Shown: positions 45,937 through 56,869 of the stretch, piece after piece
How positions within the stretch are numbered: the stretch's first letter is position 1
Layout of the letters: the number at the start of each line of letters is the position of its first letter
DNA from: Crambe crambe
Taxonomy: Eukaryota > Porifera > Demospongiae > Poecilosclerida > Crambeidae
Length of the DNA: 64,000 bases
Assembly (NCBI GenBank): GCA_963924555.1
Contig: OZ004584.1
Span: forward strand, 1,611,001-1,675,000
Direction: 5' to 3'
Notes under the pieces: generated by a model
Databases searched by the model: none
What the model was told of the DNA's origin: nothing
The model's input: only the letters and a program-made list of their open reading frames with translations
Position numbers and translations under genes: made by a program

Positions 45937-46059
45937 TTTTTCCGCCTTGCAAAATGATTTTTTTGAAAGTTGGTAAAGGATCTCCCGCGCGTGCGACCGA
46001 TAATGTACGCGCGCGCGTATGTGTGTAAGACAACTAACTATGGATGGTAAGTCTTATTT

Positions 46060-47814
46060 ATGGTTGAAGATAGCCGTGATTTGGATATCTTTCTAGACAT
46101 ACTTATAGAGTTATTCTATTCGTGGAGACCGTACAAGAGGTTATTAGCCATTTTGTACTTGAAGTATCACATGAAGAGAAGGTATCAAGTTATTAAACTG
46201 CTAGCTAACAGATTGTGTATTGACAATGACTGTTTGGTGTCTAGTTTGAGATGGCTGAAAAACCAGTTTAATCGTCTTGGGTTATCCAGGCGTTGGCCTG
46301 ATCCACCTGAACACCAAGTCAGGTCCATCATCAGGGTAAGGAACAATTACATGATCATAAACTGGCGTCTTTACATGTAGCTATGACTTAAAACTGTAGG
46401 TTGAATTGGCCTCATCTAACCAGCTTAGAGGCTATCGAGCCATGTGGCAGATTCTCAGACTCAAGTATCATCTCCTGGTCAGAAGGTAATTAAATTTCAC
46501 TTAAAGATGGAATGCTATTTCAACAATAACAGAGATACTGTGATGAAAATCATGAAAGAGGAAGATCCCTGTGGTTCCGAACGAAGGCGAAAAAAGACAC
46601 TAAAGAGAAGAATTTACAGAAATAAGGTACAAACAGTGTTAAAACTAGGAATAGCTATAGCTATTATCATAATATTATTATAGGGACCAAATTTTATCTG
46701 GCATATCGATGGATATGACAAAATGACCCCATTTGGCTTCACTCTTCATGGCTGTATTGATGGGTATGCAAATTTGTGTGCAAGGCAAATTATCATAATG
46801 TTCCTTCAGTTTTTCTAGGAAAATCATTTGGCTGAAGCTAGCCCCATCTAATAGTAATCCAAGAGTAATAGCTAGATATTACTTGGAAAATGTGGAGCAA
46901 GTGGGAGGTAACTGTTGCAGCATGCTAGCTAGCCAGTTTACGGTGTGCATCATATAGGATGTCCATCAGTTATAAGAGGCGATTATGGCACAGAAAATCC
47001 AACAATTGCAGCTATACAAATTGCCTTTCGTTTTTATCATACCGATGGGATGGCTAATGAAAAAAGCTTTATCTATGGACTATCCAAATCAAATATTGTA
47101 GGTGTTCAAAAAGTACATGAAACTATTTCATTTGAACTACTACTATAACCCATTTACAGAGAATCGAGGCATGGTGGTCTCAGCTTAGAAGGCACAAAAC
47201 ACACTGGTGGATTGATTTTTTTAAGGTATAAATTGTTGCTAAGATAATTGCTACCAATAATAAAATTTTCAGACCCTAGCCCACTGTGGAGACTTTGTTT
47301 CAACTAATGACTTTCACAGGTATATAATATATATATATATATATATATTATGTCAGAAATTATTATATTGCTGTTGTAATAGGAGTTGCCTGGCATATGT
47401 TGTACTTGTACCATTGAAAAAGGATCTAGCTGAATTTATTGAAACCTGGAATTCACACTTGATTCGTAAAAATCGCCTTTCAGAGTGTCCCAATGGAGTG
47501 CCGAATGAGCTATACGAGTTCCCATCCCTATATGGTTAGCTATAATTCAAATATCCTTTAACTTCCTTCTTTCCTAAACTTCAGGAACAGAAGATTTCTC
47601 TAAACCAATCAGTACAGATATCTGGCTTGATGCTATGATGACAGAAAGTGAACCACCAGCACCTTTTTATTCACCAATTTTTGAAGCATGGGCTGACACT
47701 GTGCTTCGAGTTGACTTTGCCATGGACCAACAGAGTATTAGTCAATCTTTTTGTTCATCATTGTACCATCATTTGGTTACTCATCCAGCACGGGATTTCA
47801 TTATCAACAGTTAA
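46060..47814 (+). CDS. DDE/integrase-type transposase, ten exons, open
   Basis: Exons inferred from GT-AG sites and phase: 46060-46335, 46400-46485, 46533-46626, 46684-46763, 46810-46907, 46958-47097, 47160-47225, 47273-47319, 47383-47534, 47585-47814; total 1269 nt, 422 residues, with no stop or frame conflict. The N-terminus resembles a helical DNA-binding region ([14 protein letters not shown]). The catalytic core reads WHIDGYDK (first Asp), [10 protein letters not shown] (second Asp) and [12 protein letters not shown] (Glu), close to the metazoan integrase core domain family (WHIDGNDKLKPFGF type). Role: cleavage and strand transfer at the transposon ends. The relation to IS3EU-like or Ginger-like transposases is a guess. 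Start 364 bp inside the left end, so its promoter probably lies in the inverted repeat. Confidence 0.85.
47321..47349. repeat. (TA)n microsatellite in the transposase intron
   Basis: About 12 TA units within the intron after exon 8. Confidence 0.9.
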
Positions 47815-47940
47815 CTACTATTAAATTTTTTGACAGAATGAAATTTTTTTGACTGAATGTGAATTGAAAGTGAATACAATTGAGTGAGTTTCTGGGTGAG
47901 CATGTCATTTGATAGCAAACAAGAAAAAAACCTGGACTAC

Positions 47941-50900
47941 TCATTCATGTGTCAACATTTCAAGTACCTATAATAACAACAAAAAAAGTCAACCAGGAGC
48001 AGTAGAGAGCACACATCAAAGCTAGTGATCTGCACACCCTCACTATTCAGTGCCCAGTTACCCACAATACACATACACATTCCCAGCCAGCCACAAGTGT
48101 GTAAACATGACCCCCTTACATCTGATGATTGTGCCCTGACACTGTGTCTCTTCAAGCAAGCTGAGATAATGTTGAAATAGTAGTCACAAGAAGGAGGGGG
48201 CACACCTAAAAAAGAATCGTATACATCACTGAACTTAGTCCGATCGGAGATCTCTTCTTGTAGGGAATCAACCTACAATGCCAGATCAAGAATCAGATCA
48301 TCAGTGAAAAACGTTGGATTGTAATTTAGAATGCATAGGGGCTATTATTTTAATACACTTTAAATCGATGTACATACCAGCTTGGGATCATCTCTCTCTT
48401 CATCATAAGCTTTAAGTCCAGAATAGGTTTCTAAAATAACCTGAAAGTACATGGATCTAAATATTTTGGGCATGACCACCCAACTTACAACACCAAAACA
48501 GTATACATCACTCCTATCAGAGATTTTTCCAGAACACACTTCAGAAGGGTAATAGCCCTCGGATCTAGATATGAAGTTGGCAGTAAATAGTGTCTGGCCA
48601 CTAGATACAGATGGTAATTCTACAGAAAAGCCGAAGTCACCCAATTTCGCTTTATAAGCCTCATCAAGAAGAATATTTGCACTGCAGCAATATATCAATA
48701 TCACATAACATGAAATTACAGTCTATAAAACGTACGATTTAATATCCTGGTGAATTAGTGGAGGGGTGGCTGTATGCAGGTACACAAGGCCTTTACAAGC
48801 ATCTACCAGGATAGATTTCCTCCTGTCCCACGAAAGCAACTGATCTCTTTCCTATTACACAAAAGGAAGTCAAAATCAATTCAGCTTACAAGTACTAGGT
48901 TGGCATTACATTATGAAGCTTCTCAAATAGGCTTCCATTCATCATAAACTCAAATATTAGTGCAGGTGGCTTGGAGCAAAACCCAAGCATCTGTAGCACA
49001 TTAGGATGGCGGAAACTGAAATATGAACACAGGATTATAAGCTGAACCTTTTAAAAACATCTCCTACCGATTCAAAGCTCCTACTTCTGTTTGAAGTAAC
49101 ATAGAGGAGCTACAACCAAGAGCATTCTTACCATCCTATAATAGAAGTTTACCGTCCTATAAGTTGTAACACTACAGATATACACATTCATTAGAATAAC
49201 CTGTGATAAGACCTTGATTGCCACACTGCCATAACGCAACACACCTTTATACACCGTACCATAGCCACCTCTACCAATCACTGTTGAACGACAGAAATTC
49301 CGTGTCGATTCACTAAGTTCTTGTGCAAAAAATTCCATACACTGATCTATAGTACATACGAAAAAGCATATGCTATATGTATATGCACAAGATAAAACTA
49401 GCAAACCAGCTTTAGGCCTTTTTGCAGGATGCCTTGATGCCCTAGGACAACCAGCCTCCCTAATGGTAGTTTGAGATAATGGACGCTTCCCTTTTCCCTT
49501 TCCTTTCTTTGAAAGAGCCTTATCCGAACTTCGCTCATCAACTGTTAGTAACATAAGCAATGCTAAATACTTAAGTGCCAAGTACTGTTTACTGATGATA
49601 GAATCAGTATCAGATTTTGAAGCAGGGCTGGAACAACTGCGATAACCAGAGGATGAATGGATAGGTGAAATTGGTGCCTATGTGCACAAATCAAAATGTG
49701 AAGGTGGGCCAATACAGAATCTGATAAGACTAACCGTAGATACAAAACCAATCCCAAATTGAAGTTTGCCTGGTCCCCTATGGTGCTGATGCATATACAA
49801 ACTCAATGACCAGTCCTTACTCTCCTTTATCATGGCCCCCCCAGGAGTAAATAAGGCAGTGGTATGCCCAAATGGGAGAGGAGAACAGTCGAGTGCATCA
49901 CAACCCGATGACAACAGATCTTTATAATTAATATCTCTATCCACTATAATTTCAATTGAAAAACCATCTTTAACATAATTTTTTTTCCTCTTCCTCATGG
50001 AAAAAAAAGTTACCTAGATAAATGCAATACAAGTCAAACATCTCGGGCAGTTACACATCAATCTGTATGCACTATATAAACCTTTACTTACAGGACATGA
50101 AGAACTTTCACCTATAATCTTAGGAGTCCTTTTCAATTTTTTCTGGATCTCATTAGCCCTTTTAAGTAGATCAGACGATTTAAGTAGATCAGACGAGGCT
50201 TCTGTGTGTGTGTGTGTTGAGAACAAAAATTCTCTCTTAGTCACACAAGCACAGATAGTCTGGTACAACTCCTATATTGCATAATTGGGACACTGATAGC
50301 ACCACCAGACTCTCTTCTCAGGTGAGAGTCTGTGCAAGATTTCTCTTACATAAAATTTACTGTACTATTTCTTGAAATACAGTTCATTCTAGTGCCTGAG
50401 ACTCCAATATCTCAAATAAAGCACATCACCCACTTACCTATATCCTTTTGAGGATGTGGCTCTTTTAACATATCTGCGATAAGTCCGTGCATCTCACTTG
50501 ATAGCGTCAATAAGCGTTCTTTTCTTGACCTCATTTATACTATTCAGCGAGCTCGAGACTAACTATAACTATTCAATAGGCTAACTATTCAATAGCTGCA
50601 TGCAAAGGTGAACTAACTGTAAGCTTATCACGTGCACACAATCCTACATGATGAACCCTTTACCTACCTACCCCGACCATGTTCCAGAAGGAGACATACT
50701 TTTATCTACTACTTACCCACATCACTTTCAGGATCATGCTTTTCTGGGTGTATGTTTGCAAACATCACTCTCTCTGCCTGTATATGTAGACCTCTGAATC
50801 AGTGCTCAAGAATGAGGCTACAACTTACTTCCTCTGCATTGATACTGAATTGCTCCATCACAAGACACTTTATTGCTTCTGGGTAGAGGATGGCAATTGT

Positions 50901-51416
50901 ATAGCCAAAAAGCTAACCACAAGCATGCTAGTAAAACTTGTTAATACAGCCTGTGCATAATTATACCTTCATGCTTTCGACACAAAAGTGATGGGTTAGC
51001 CTGTCATATAGAGCATATGTAGCTTTTGATGAGACACAAGTTATAAAATACGATTTGTTTGTCAGCTCATCTATTGTACATTCAATAAGCAATAACCTTA
51101 CACACCTTGATTAATCAGCTAGCTACATACTTTTTGTCTTGCAGGAACCCTGCCACCACTTCCTGTGGCTTTCCAAAGGAACCTGCATATATATTATGGG
51201 TTACATTATGTTACATTATGTGCAGGTGTACTGATACAACCTGGGAGGAGTATTGATGAGGTATCTCCTACTGCTACCTGAATCTTTGCTCCTTGCACTA
51301 ACCTTTCCATCAGCTATCTTCTTTAGGTGATCAATAAAAGAAGGCAGCCTAGAAAGAAGATCAGCTTCTGTTAATGTACTAAATTCAAGTGCTCTTTTCG
51401 AGTCAGTGGAACTCAT
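47941..51416 (-). CDS. Spliced protein kinase gene carried by the transposon
   Basis: Seventeen exons inferred, all GT-AG and in phase: 51303-51416, 51131-51182, 50967-51070, 50829-50912, 50717-50777, 50438-50473, 50092-50201, 49735-50013, 49407-49677, 49201-49346, 49068-49135, 48910-49015, 48736-48851, 48489-48681, 48378-48440, 48120-48272, 47941-47967; 1983 nt, 660 residues. Residues 1-380 match nothing I recognise; a Lys/Arg-rich stretch (KKGKGKGKRP) may be a nuclear signal. Residues about 385-655 are a protein kinase: GRGGYGTVYKG, VAIKVL (Lys), QTEVGAL (Glu), HQDIKSANILL, GDFGFS, SDVYCFGV, and a closing VLEML. It resembles tyrosine-kinase-like Ser/Thr kinases of the IRAK/receptor-like type. 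HRD is HQD, so activation-loop regulation may differ, but Lys, Asp, Asn and DFG are present. A start at 50534 would give a 542-residue form. Exon 2 is the least certain. Confidence 0.8.
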
Positions 51417-51538
51417 GTCGCTGTTCTTCTTCCTATGGCTAGAAAAAATTGAGAGAGCACGCTCATGCGTACCCGCCCGCGCCACAGCTGGCCGGCCGCC
51501 GTGCGCACACGGGGATCCTTTACCAACTTGCTTTTGCA

Positions 51539-51664
51539 CTTGCGGAGACTTGCGGAGACTTGCGGAGGCTTGCGGAGGATTGCGGAGGCTTGCGGAGGAA
51601 TGCGGAGACTTGCGGAGACTTGCGGAGACTTGCGGAGCCTTGCGGAGATTTGCGGAGACTTGCG
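51539..51664 (-). repeat. Right subterminal array of the 10-bp unit
   Basis: Twelve units of exactly 10 bp (CTTGCGGAGA type), the reverse complement of the left array. Confidence 0.96.
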
Positions 51665-52199
51665 CCGCATGCTAATTTGCTTGCGGATGATGTAATTGCA
51701 CTTCTCGGCTTCCATAGACTTCTAGAGGGAGTTTATAAGCCATTAAGGTGGCGGTAAACAGTTTGCACCAGAAAATTTGCGCTTTTAAAAAGATTATTAT
51801 AAGTAATGGGTGTACCTATATCCATGAAATTTGGTATCAGCATGTAGAGCAAAACTAGCTCTATCTACTCATCTAGAGATCATGTTTTACAAACAAGCCA
51901 CTGGAGATCTACAGCTAAAGTATAAATACTACCCAAAAGTTACTTCTTCCCAAATTGGAGGACATCTAGCAACCCTGAAACAGAACCACAGCCTTCTTCA
52001 CGTGACGTATGGAATAATTAGTATCTCTACACAACCAAAAAGTGAATTCTGTTACGTTACCGTATACGGTGTCAGCACACTATTCGTAAATCAGCATCAT
52101 TACTGTATCTTCAGGAAATACATCGTAACACTCATACTTCGTCAGTACTGATACTATTGTGTTCACCGTACTGATACCATACTGATACTATGGTACTTA

Positions 52200-52564
52200 C
52201 TTTACTGTATCAGCAATCGATGTGCTTTCATAATAATAATTATAATACATAATTTATAAAGATATCAACTGCTCAAATTTTACATACAATAAACATTTAA
52301 ACAATACATCAAGTTATTGAAGTCATGTTGGTATTCAATTTTTGAAATGGACACCAGTTCTCGTTCTAAGTTCTGAGGAACATTTTTTGTTGAGAAACGG
52401 CAAGTTTCTGAGCACTCGTGTACTACAGATACTGCTTTCAATATTGCTGAAGTTTTTGTAGTAAATATGATGTGACTGAGTAGAAGAAGAGAACAGTCTT
52501 TCTCATTTGTGATTGGGAAACCCAATGGTGATGAAAGAGATTGTAGACCTCTAATAAGACACAC
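52200..52564 (-). pseudogene. C-terminal fragment of an unrecognised transposon protein
   Basis: An open stretch (52280-52564) reads RGLQSLSSPLGFPITNEKD, VVHECSETCRF and NLMYCLNVYCM-stop. A His/Cys cluster and a YCLN-Y-C end suggest a metal-binding tail. Its upstream part is cut off by the LTR that begins at 52565. No equivalent 5' exon is visible beyond the retrotransposon. 51760-52200 holds no gene, only ACTGATAC repeats near 52140-52210. Confidence 0.45.
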
Positions 52565-52780
52565 TGTGTGATGTTCTCCAATAGTATCACAATGTTAATT
52601 AGCAATAACTTCTTATTATTCAGCTGACAGTAACTAAGTGACAAAAATCAGATCAAACCAGCCAGCGACTGGAAGTGATACAGAGGTTAAATAAGCTAGA
52701 GCTAAGAGCTATAGCGCAATGCACTAGCTGGACAAAATACAATACTGAGCATGCTTATAAAATGTTCCAAAGTTATCACA
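52565..52780 (-). repeat. 3' LTR of gypsy element 3
   Basis: In element orientation it starts TGTGATAACTTTGG and ends near CATCACACA; ends inferred from the TG/CA rule and the polypurine tract because the second LTR is absent. Confidence 0.6.
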
Positions 52781-55700
52781 CTCCTCCCCACTAAGCATAC
52801 AAGTCACACTCACTGGTACCATTCAGGGGGGTGCCTAATTCGGGTAGGGTAACGTGGAGGTGGTGGTTCAGTGTTCTCCAACTCTATAGCAGTGGAGGAT
52901 GAGGGTCGAGTGCCAGGGTCAAGAGGCTCAGCATGAGATCCTGAAGGGGTCGGTGGAGGATCACTGACAGGTACATCAACTTCTGGAGGTGGATCCTCTG
53001 CATGTGGTTCATCAGGGAAATCCCCTGTAGTAGGTTCTGAAAAAGTGGGTAAGGGGTCTTCATTGTCAACAGCAACCTCTCTGTCAGAGCCACTCTGGAC
53101 AGAGTTAGGCAACCCACTTCAAGTGGTCCAGATGTCTCCGCCACATCTGATGATCAGCTGTTTCCACCAAATATGAAACAGGTCCCAGTCTCTCAACAAC
53201 AATTGCTGGCACCCAGTCTTGTCCAGGACGAAAATTCCGAACCATGACACTCTGTCCTACAAGGAACTCTCGACATTGAGCTCTCCGGTCGTGAACAGCT
53301 TTCTGCTGTGCCTGCTTTTCCACAACACAGGCTTCCAGATTCGGACGAAGCAGATCAAGTCGAGTGCGAAGGGGACGATGAAGAAACAGCGAACAGGGGG
53401 AAACCCCAGTTGTTGCATGAGGCGAACTGCGATAGGTGAGTAAGTAGCTGAGCGATCTTTCGGAGAGTGATTTTCCACTATTAACACTGGCCTTGAGAGC
53501 CAACTTCACCGACTGCACAAACCGTTCCGCTAAGCCATTGGTGGCTGGGTGGTAGGGGGCACTCCTGATATGTCTGATACCATTCAGCTTTGAAAACAAT
53601 GCAAATTCCTCAGACAGGAACTGTGGCCCATTGTCAGTGACCAGTTGCTCAGGCAATCCGAAAGTAGCGAACATCTTCCTGAGAACATCAATGGTTTTGG
53701 CAGCCGTTGTACTGTGTATGATCTCAACCTCCGGCCACTTTGAGTGGGCGTCGACAGCAACGAGCAGCATGACCCCTTGGAAGGGACCGGCAAAGTCAAG
53801 ATGCACCCGCTGCCATGGTTTCTCAGGCCAGGACCATGGATACATCGGGGCCACGGCAGGTGCATGTTTCACGGCCTGACACGACTGACAGCTCTTCACC
53901 AAGTCTTGGATTGACTTATCCAGACCCGGCCACCACAGGTATCCACGTGCAACGGCCTTCATCCGGCTGATGCCAGGGTGGTCTCTATGGAGTTCTTCTA
54001 ACAGCTTCTGCTGAAGTTTCCCTGGAATAACTGTGCGTACTCCCCAGAGCACACAATCTTGTTCCACCGTGAATTCTTGTCTGTGTAACCAGTAGGGGCG
54101 TAGTGACGCATCAAATTTCTTCGGCCATCCTCCCCTCGTAAAACGAAGGACTTTGCTCAGGATATTGTCTGTACGAGTAGCTGCTTGAAGTTGTTTCACT
54201 GTCACAGGTAAACTCTCTAACTGAGATATATTGAAGATAGATGGTTCTGACGAAGCACCTTCTCAAGTGACTTCCTGCAGCGGCAGGCGTGATAACCCAT
54301 CAGCGTTGGCATGCTGACCAGTGGGACGGAACTCTATATGGTATGTATAGGCAGATAGTATCAGTGCCCAACGTTGTAGGCGAGCTGCAGCAAGGGTAGG
54401 GATACCCTGCTTTGGTCCCAAGATGGTTGTAAGTGGTTTGTGGTCAGTTGTGAGAGTAAACTGTCTCCCATACAAATAGGCGTGGAACTTTTTAACACCA
54501 AAGACCAATGACAAGGCTTCCTTCTCCACCTGAGCATAATTACGCTCAATGCTTGACAAGGTTCGGGAAGCAAAAGCGATCAGGCGTTCTGAGCCATCCT
54601 CCATTACATGTGAGATCACTGCTCCCACTCCGTAAGCGGAGGCATCACCTGCAAGTTTAAGAGGAAGATTAGGATTATAGTGTATCAAAACCTTGGAGGA
54701 TGTCAAGGCTTCTTTGGCTTGGTTAAAGGCTTTCTGGCAACCCGAGGACCACTTCCATGGACAACCCTTGCACAACAGCTTGTGTAAGGGGTGGAGCAAT
54801 GATGCCAAATTGGGTATAAACCAGCCATAATAGTTTAAAAGTCCCAAAAATGACCGCAACTCCTGCACATTCCGTGGTGGGGGTGCTTCTGCTATGGCAC
54901 GGAGTTTGTCATTGGTGGCATGCAACCCTTCTCGATCCACACGATGTCCGAGATATTCAACGCTGGCTTCTAAAAATCGGCACTTGTCTCTTTGTAGCCG
55001 CACACCATGCTCCCTCAACCGACATAGCACCTCCTCAAGGTGGGCGAGGTGTTCCGCAGGGGTAGCACCTGTAATCAGGATATCATCAAGATAACAAGTC
55101 ACCTTACCTAGGCCCTGCAACAGAGTGTCCATCGTCTTTTGGAACACAGCGGGCGCTGAGGCAATTCCAAATGGCAGTCTGCGATAACGATAGAGTCCTC
55201 GATGGGTATTAATGGTGACCAAATGTCGGGATTGCTCCTCAAGAACGAGTTGGTTATATGCATGGGACAAGTCCAGTGTGGTGAACTGTTGTCCCCCAGC
55301 GAGGGTGGCAAACAAGTCTTCCGGCTTGGGTAGGGGATACTGATCAACCTCTAACACGGGATTGACGGTAACTTTGTAATCCCCACAAATTCTGACTTGG
55401 CCGTCCTTCTTAGGGACTGCTACGATTGGTGCCGCCCACTCACTGTGGTCAATCTTCTCGATGACTCCTTGTGCTTCGAGACGATCCAATTCTTCTTCCA
55501 CAGCACTTCTCAGAGCATAGGGCACGGGCCTAGCCCTACAGAACTTGGGTCGAGCTCCTGAGGACACAGATAGCTTTGCAGTGAAGGGTTGAATAGTTCC
55601 AAGATCATCTGCAAATACGTCTTTGTTCTTGTCCAGAACATCCTGCAAGGCCTGCTCACGAGATAGTGATCCAATAGATGCCCAATTAAGTGTGATATGC

Positions 55701-56800
55701 TTGAGCCAATTTCGACCGAGGAGAGCAGGTCCCTCACCTCGAACTATAGTCAGGTCTAGCTCCCGAGGCAACTGCTGTTCGTACTGCACCAACACAGGAT
55801 ACGTCCCAATCACAGCCATGGCTTCTCCAGTATATGTACGTAGTACCATGTTGGACTTACGTAACTTGACCTTAGGAAACATCTTCCTAAACACTCCCTC
55901 AGGGAGGAGGGACACGGCAGCACCAGTGTCTAACTCCATGGTCAACGGCTTCCCTGAAATTCGAAGTTCAATTCGGATTGGGTGAGAAGAATTTCCTCCA
56001 ATCGAGAAAGTTCCCAGATCCTCCGGTTCACTCTGAGTAGATTCGAGATAGCGGACATCATTGTGACCTAGACCAGCTAATTTCTTGCTCCGGCAAGTAG
56101 GGGCAATGTGGCCAACCTTGCCACATTTATGGCAAGTAGCTGATTTGAATTTACAGTCCTTGCCTTCATGGCCCTTCCTGCCACATCTAAAACAAGGCTT
56201 CCCTTTGACTTGGGCGGAGCCTTTCATAGTATTTGTGGTTGACAGCTGCAAAACTCCAGACATTGTGGTCGGACCTTGGCCTTTCAAGTTTCGGGCGTCT
56301 CTAGCAGCAGTCTCCTTAGCTTGAGCTTTCTCTACAGCCTTAGCCAGGGTCAGTCCTTCTTCAGCTAACAAGCTCTTCTGGGTTTGTTCCGACTTGAGCC
56401 CACAGACAAATTTATCTCGGAGCGCCTGGTCAAGAAAAGTGCCAAAATCACAGGTAATGGCGAGTCGTCGTAATTCTGCCACATAGTCTAGCACCGATTC
56501 AGTAGGCCCTTGGTTCCTTTGGTAGAAACGAAAACGTTCGGCAATTATCAAGGGTTTGGGCTGGAAATGATCTGTCAGCACAGTCACAAGATCCGCGAAA
56601 GTCTTGTCCTGCGGTAAAGCTGGAGCTACAAGGCTTCTGATGATACCGTAGTTCTTGGTACCTATCTCTGTCAGCAACACAGAAACCTTCTTGCCATCTC
56701 CAATGTCATTTGCCGCAAAGTACAAAGACACTCTCTCCAGATAAGTGGAGATGTTCTCAGCTTCTGGGTCGAATGCCGTCAGCTGACCGTAGATCGGTAC
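52565..56800 (-). mobile_element. Ty3/gypsy LTR retrotransposon 3, nested, 5'-truncated
   Basis: Order gag-protease-RT-RNase H-integrase on the - strand. The 3' LTR is about 52565-52780, preceded by the purine tract GTGGGGAGGAG. No matching LTR is found above 56800; homology to gag begins abruptly at YGQLTAFDPEAEN, so the 5' LTR and gag start are missing. Coding is otherwise far better preserved than in elements 1 and 2, making it the youngest of the three. Confidence 0.85.
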
Positions 56801-56854
56801 TCTTGTGTGAGCCAAGAATGCTAATATCATCACATCATCACAAATTAATACCAA
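52810..56854 (-). pseudogene. gag-pol of gypsy element 3, interrupted by one in-frame TGA and one frameshift
   Basis: A continuous 863-codon reading (54263-56854) holds gag, two CCHC knuckles (CFRCGRKGHEGKDC, CHKCGKVGHIAPTC), protease (ELDTGAAVSLL), RT with CYLDDILITG, and RNase H (GDASAYGVGAVISH, TTDHKPL). An in-frame TGA at 54263-54265 separates this from integrase (to 53105): HRDHPG and CQSC zinc site, HLDFAG, TDNGPQ and NGLAERFVQ. The tail (52810-53112) is in another frame and ends RYPTRIRHPPEWYQ. The first residues up to about HTRVPI are flank, not gag. Apart from those two lesions all domains are complete. Confidence 0.88.
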
Positions 56855-56869
56855 AGAATGTAATAATTA

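Larger units (their letters stand above)
45689..51723. mobile_element. 6021-bp DNA transposon with convergent transposase and kinase genes
   Basis: The element proper is 45696-51716. It starts TATGGAAGCCGAGAAGTGCA and ends with the exact reverse. Direct GACTTCT repeats flank it (45689-45695 and 51717-51723), and the paralogous site in block A (6401-6407) has one GATTTCT copy, so the boundaries are certain to within a base. Inverted ends span about 290 bp on the left and 215 bp on the right: a unique outer 45 bp, then arrays of a 10-bp unit, then a shared GTTGGTAAAGGATC. Inside are a ten-exon DDE-type transposase (+) and a 17-exon protein kinase gene (-), ending 126 bp apart. Superfamily unknown to me; a 7-bp duplication is unusual. 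Confidence 0.88.

Noticed and set aside
45632..46033. Overlapping 100-114-codon readings on both strands through the 10-bp arrays (also 51413-51757)
   Set aside because: They exist only because a stop-free 10-bp unit is translated in several frames; no domain, start context or splice support.
54850..55985. Plus-strand readings of 66-120 codons across gypsy element 3
   Set aside because: Antisense to intact gag-pol domains.
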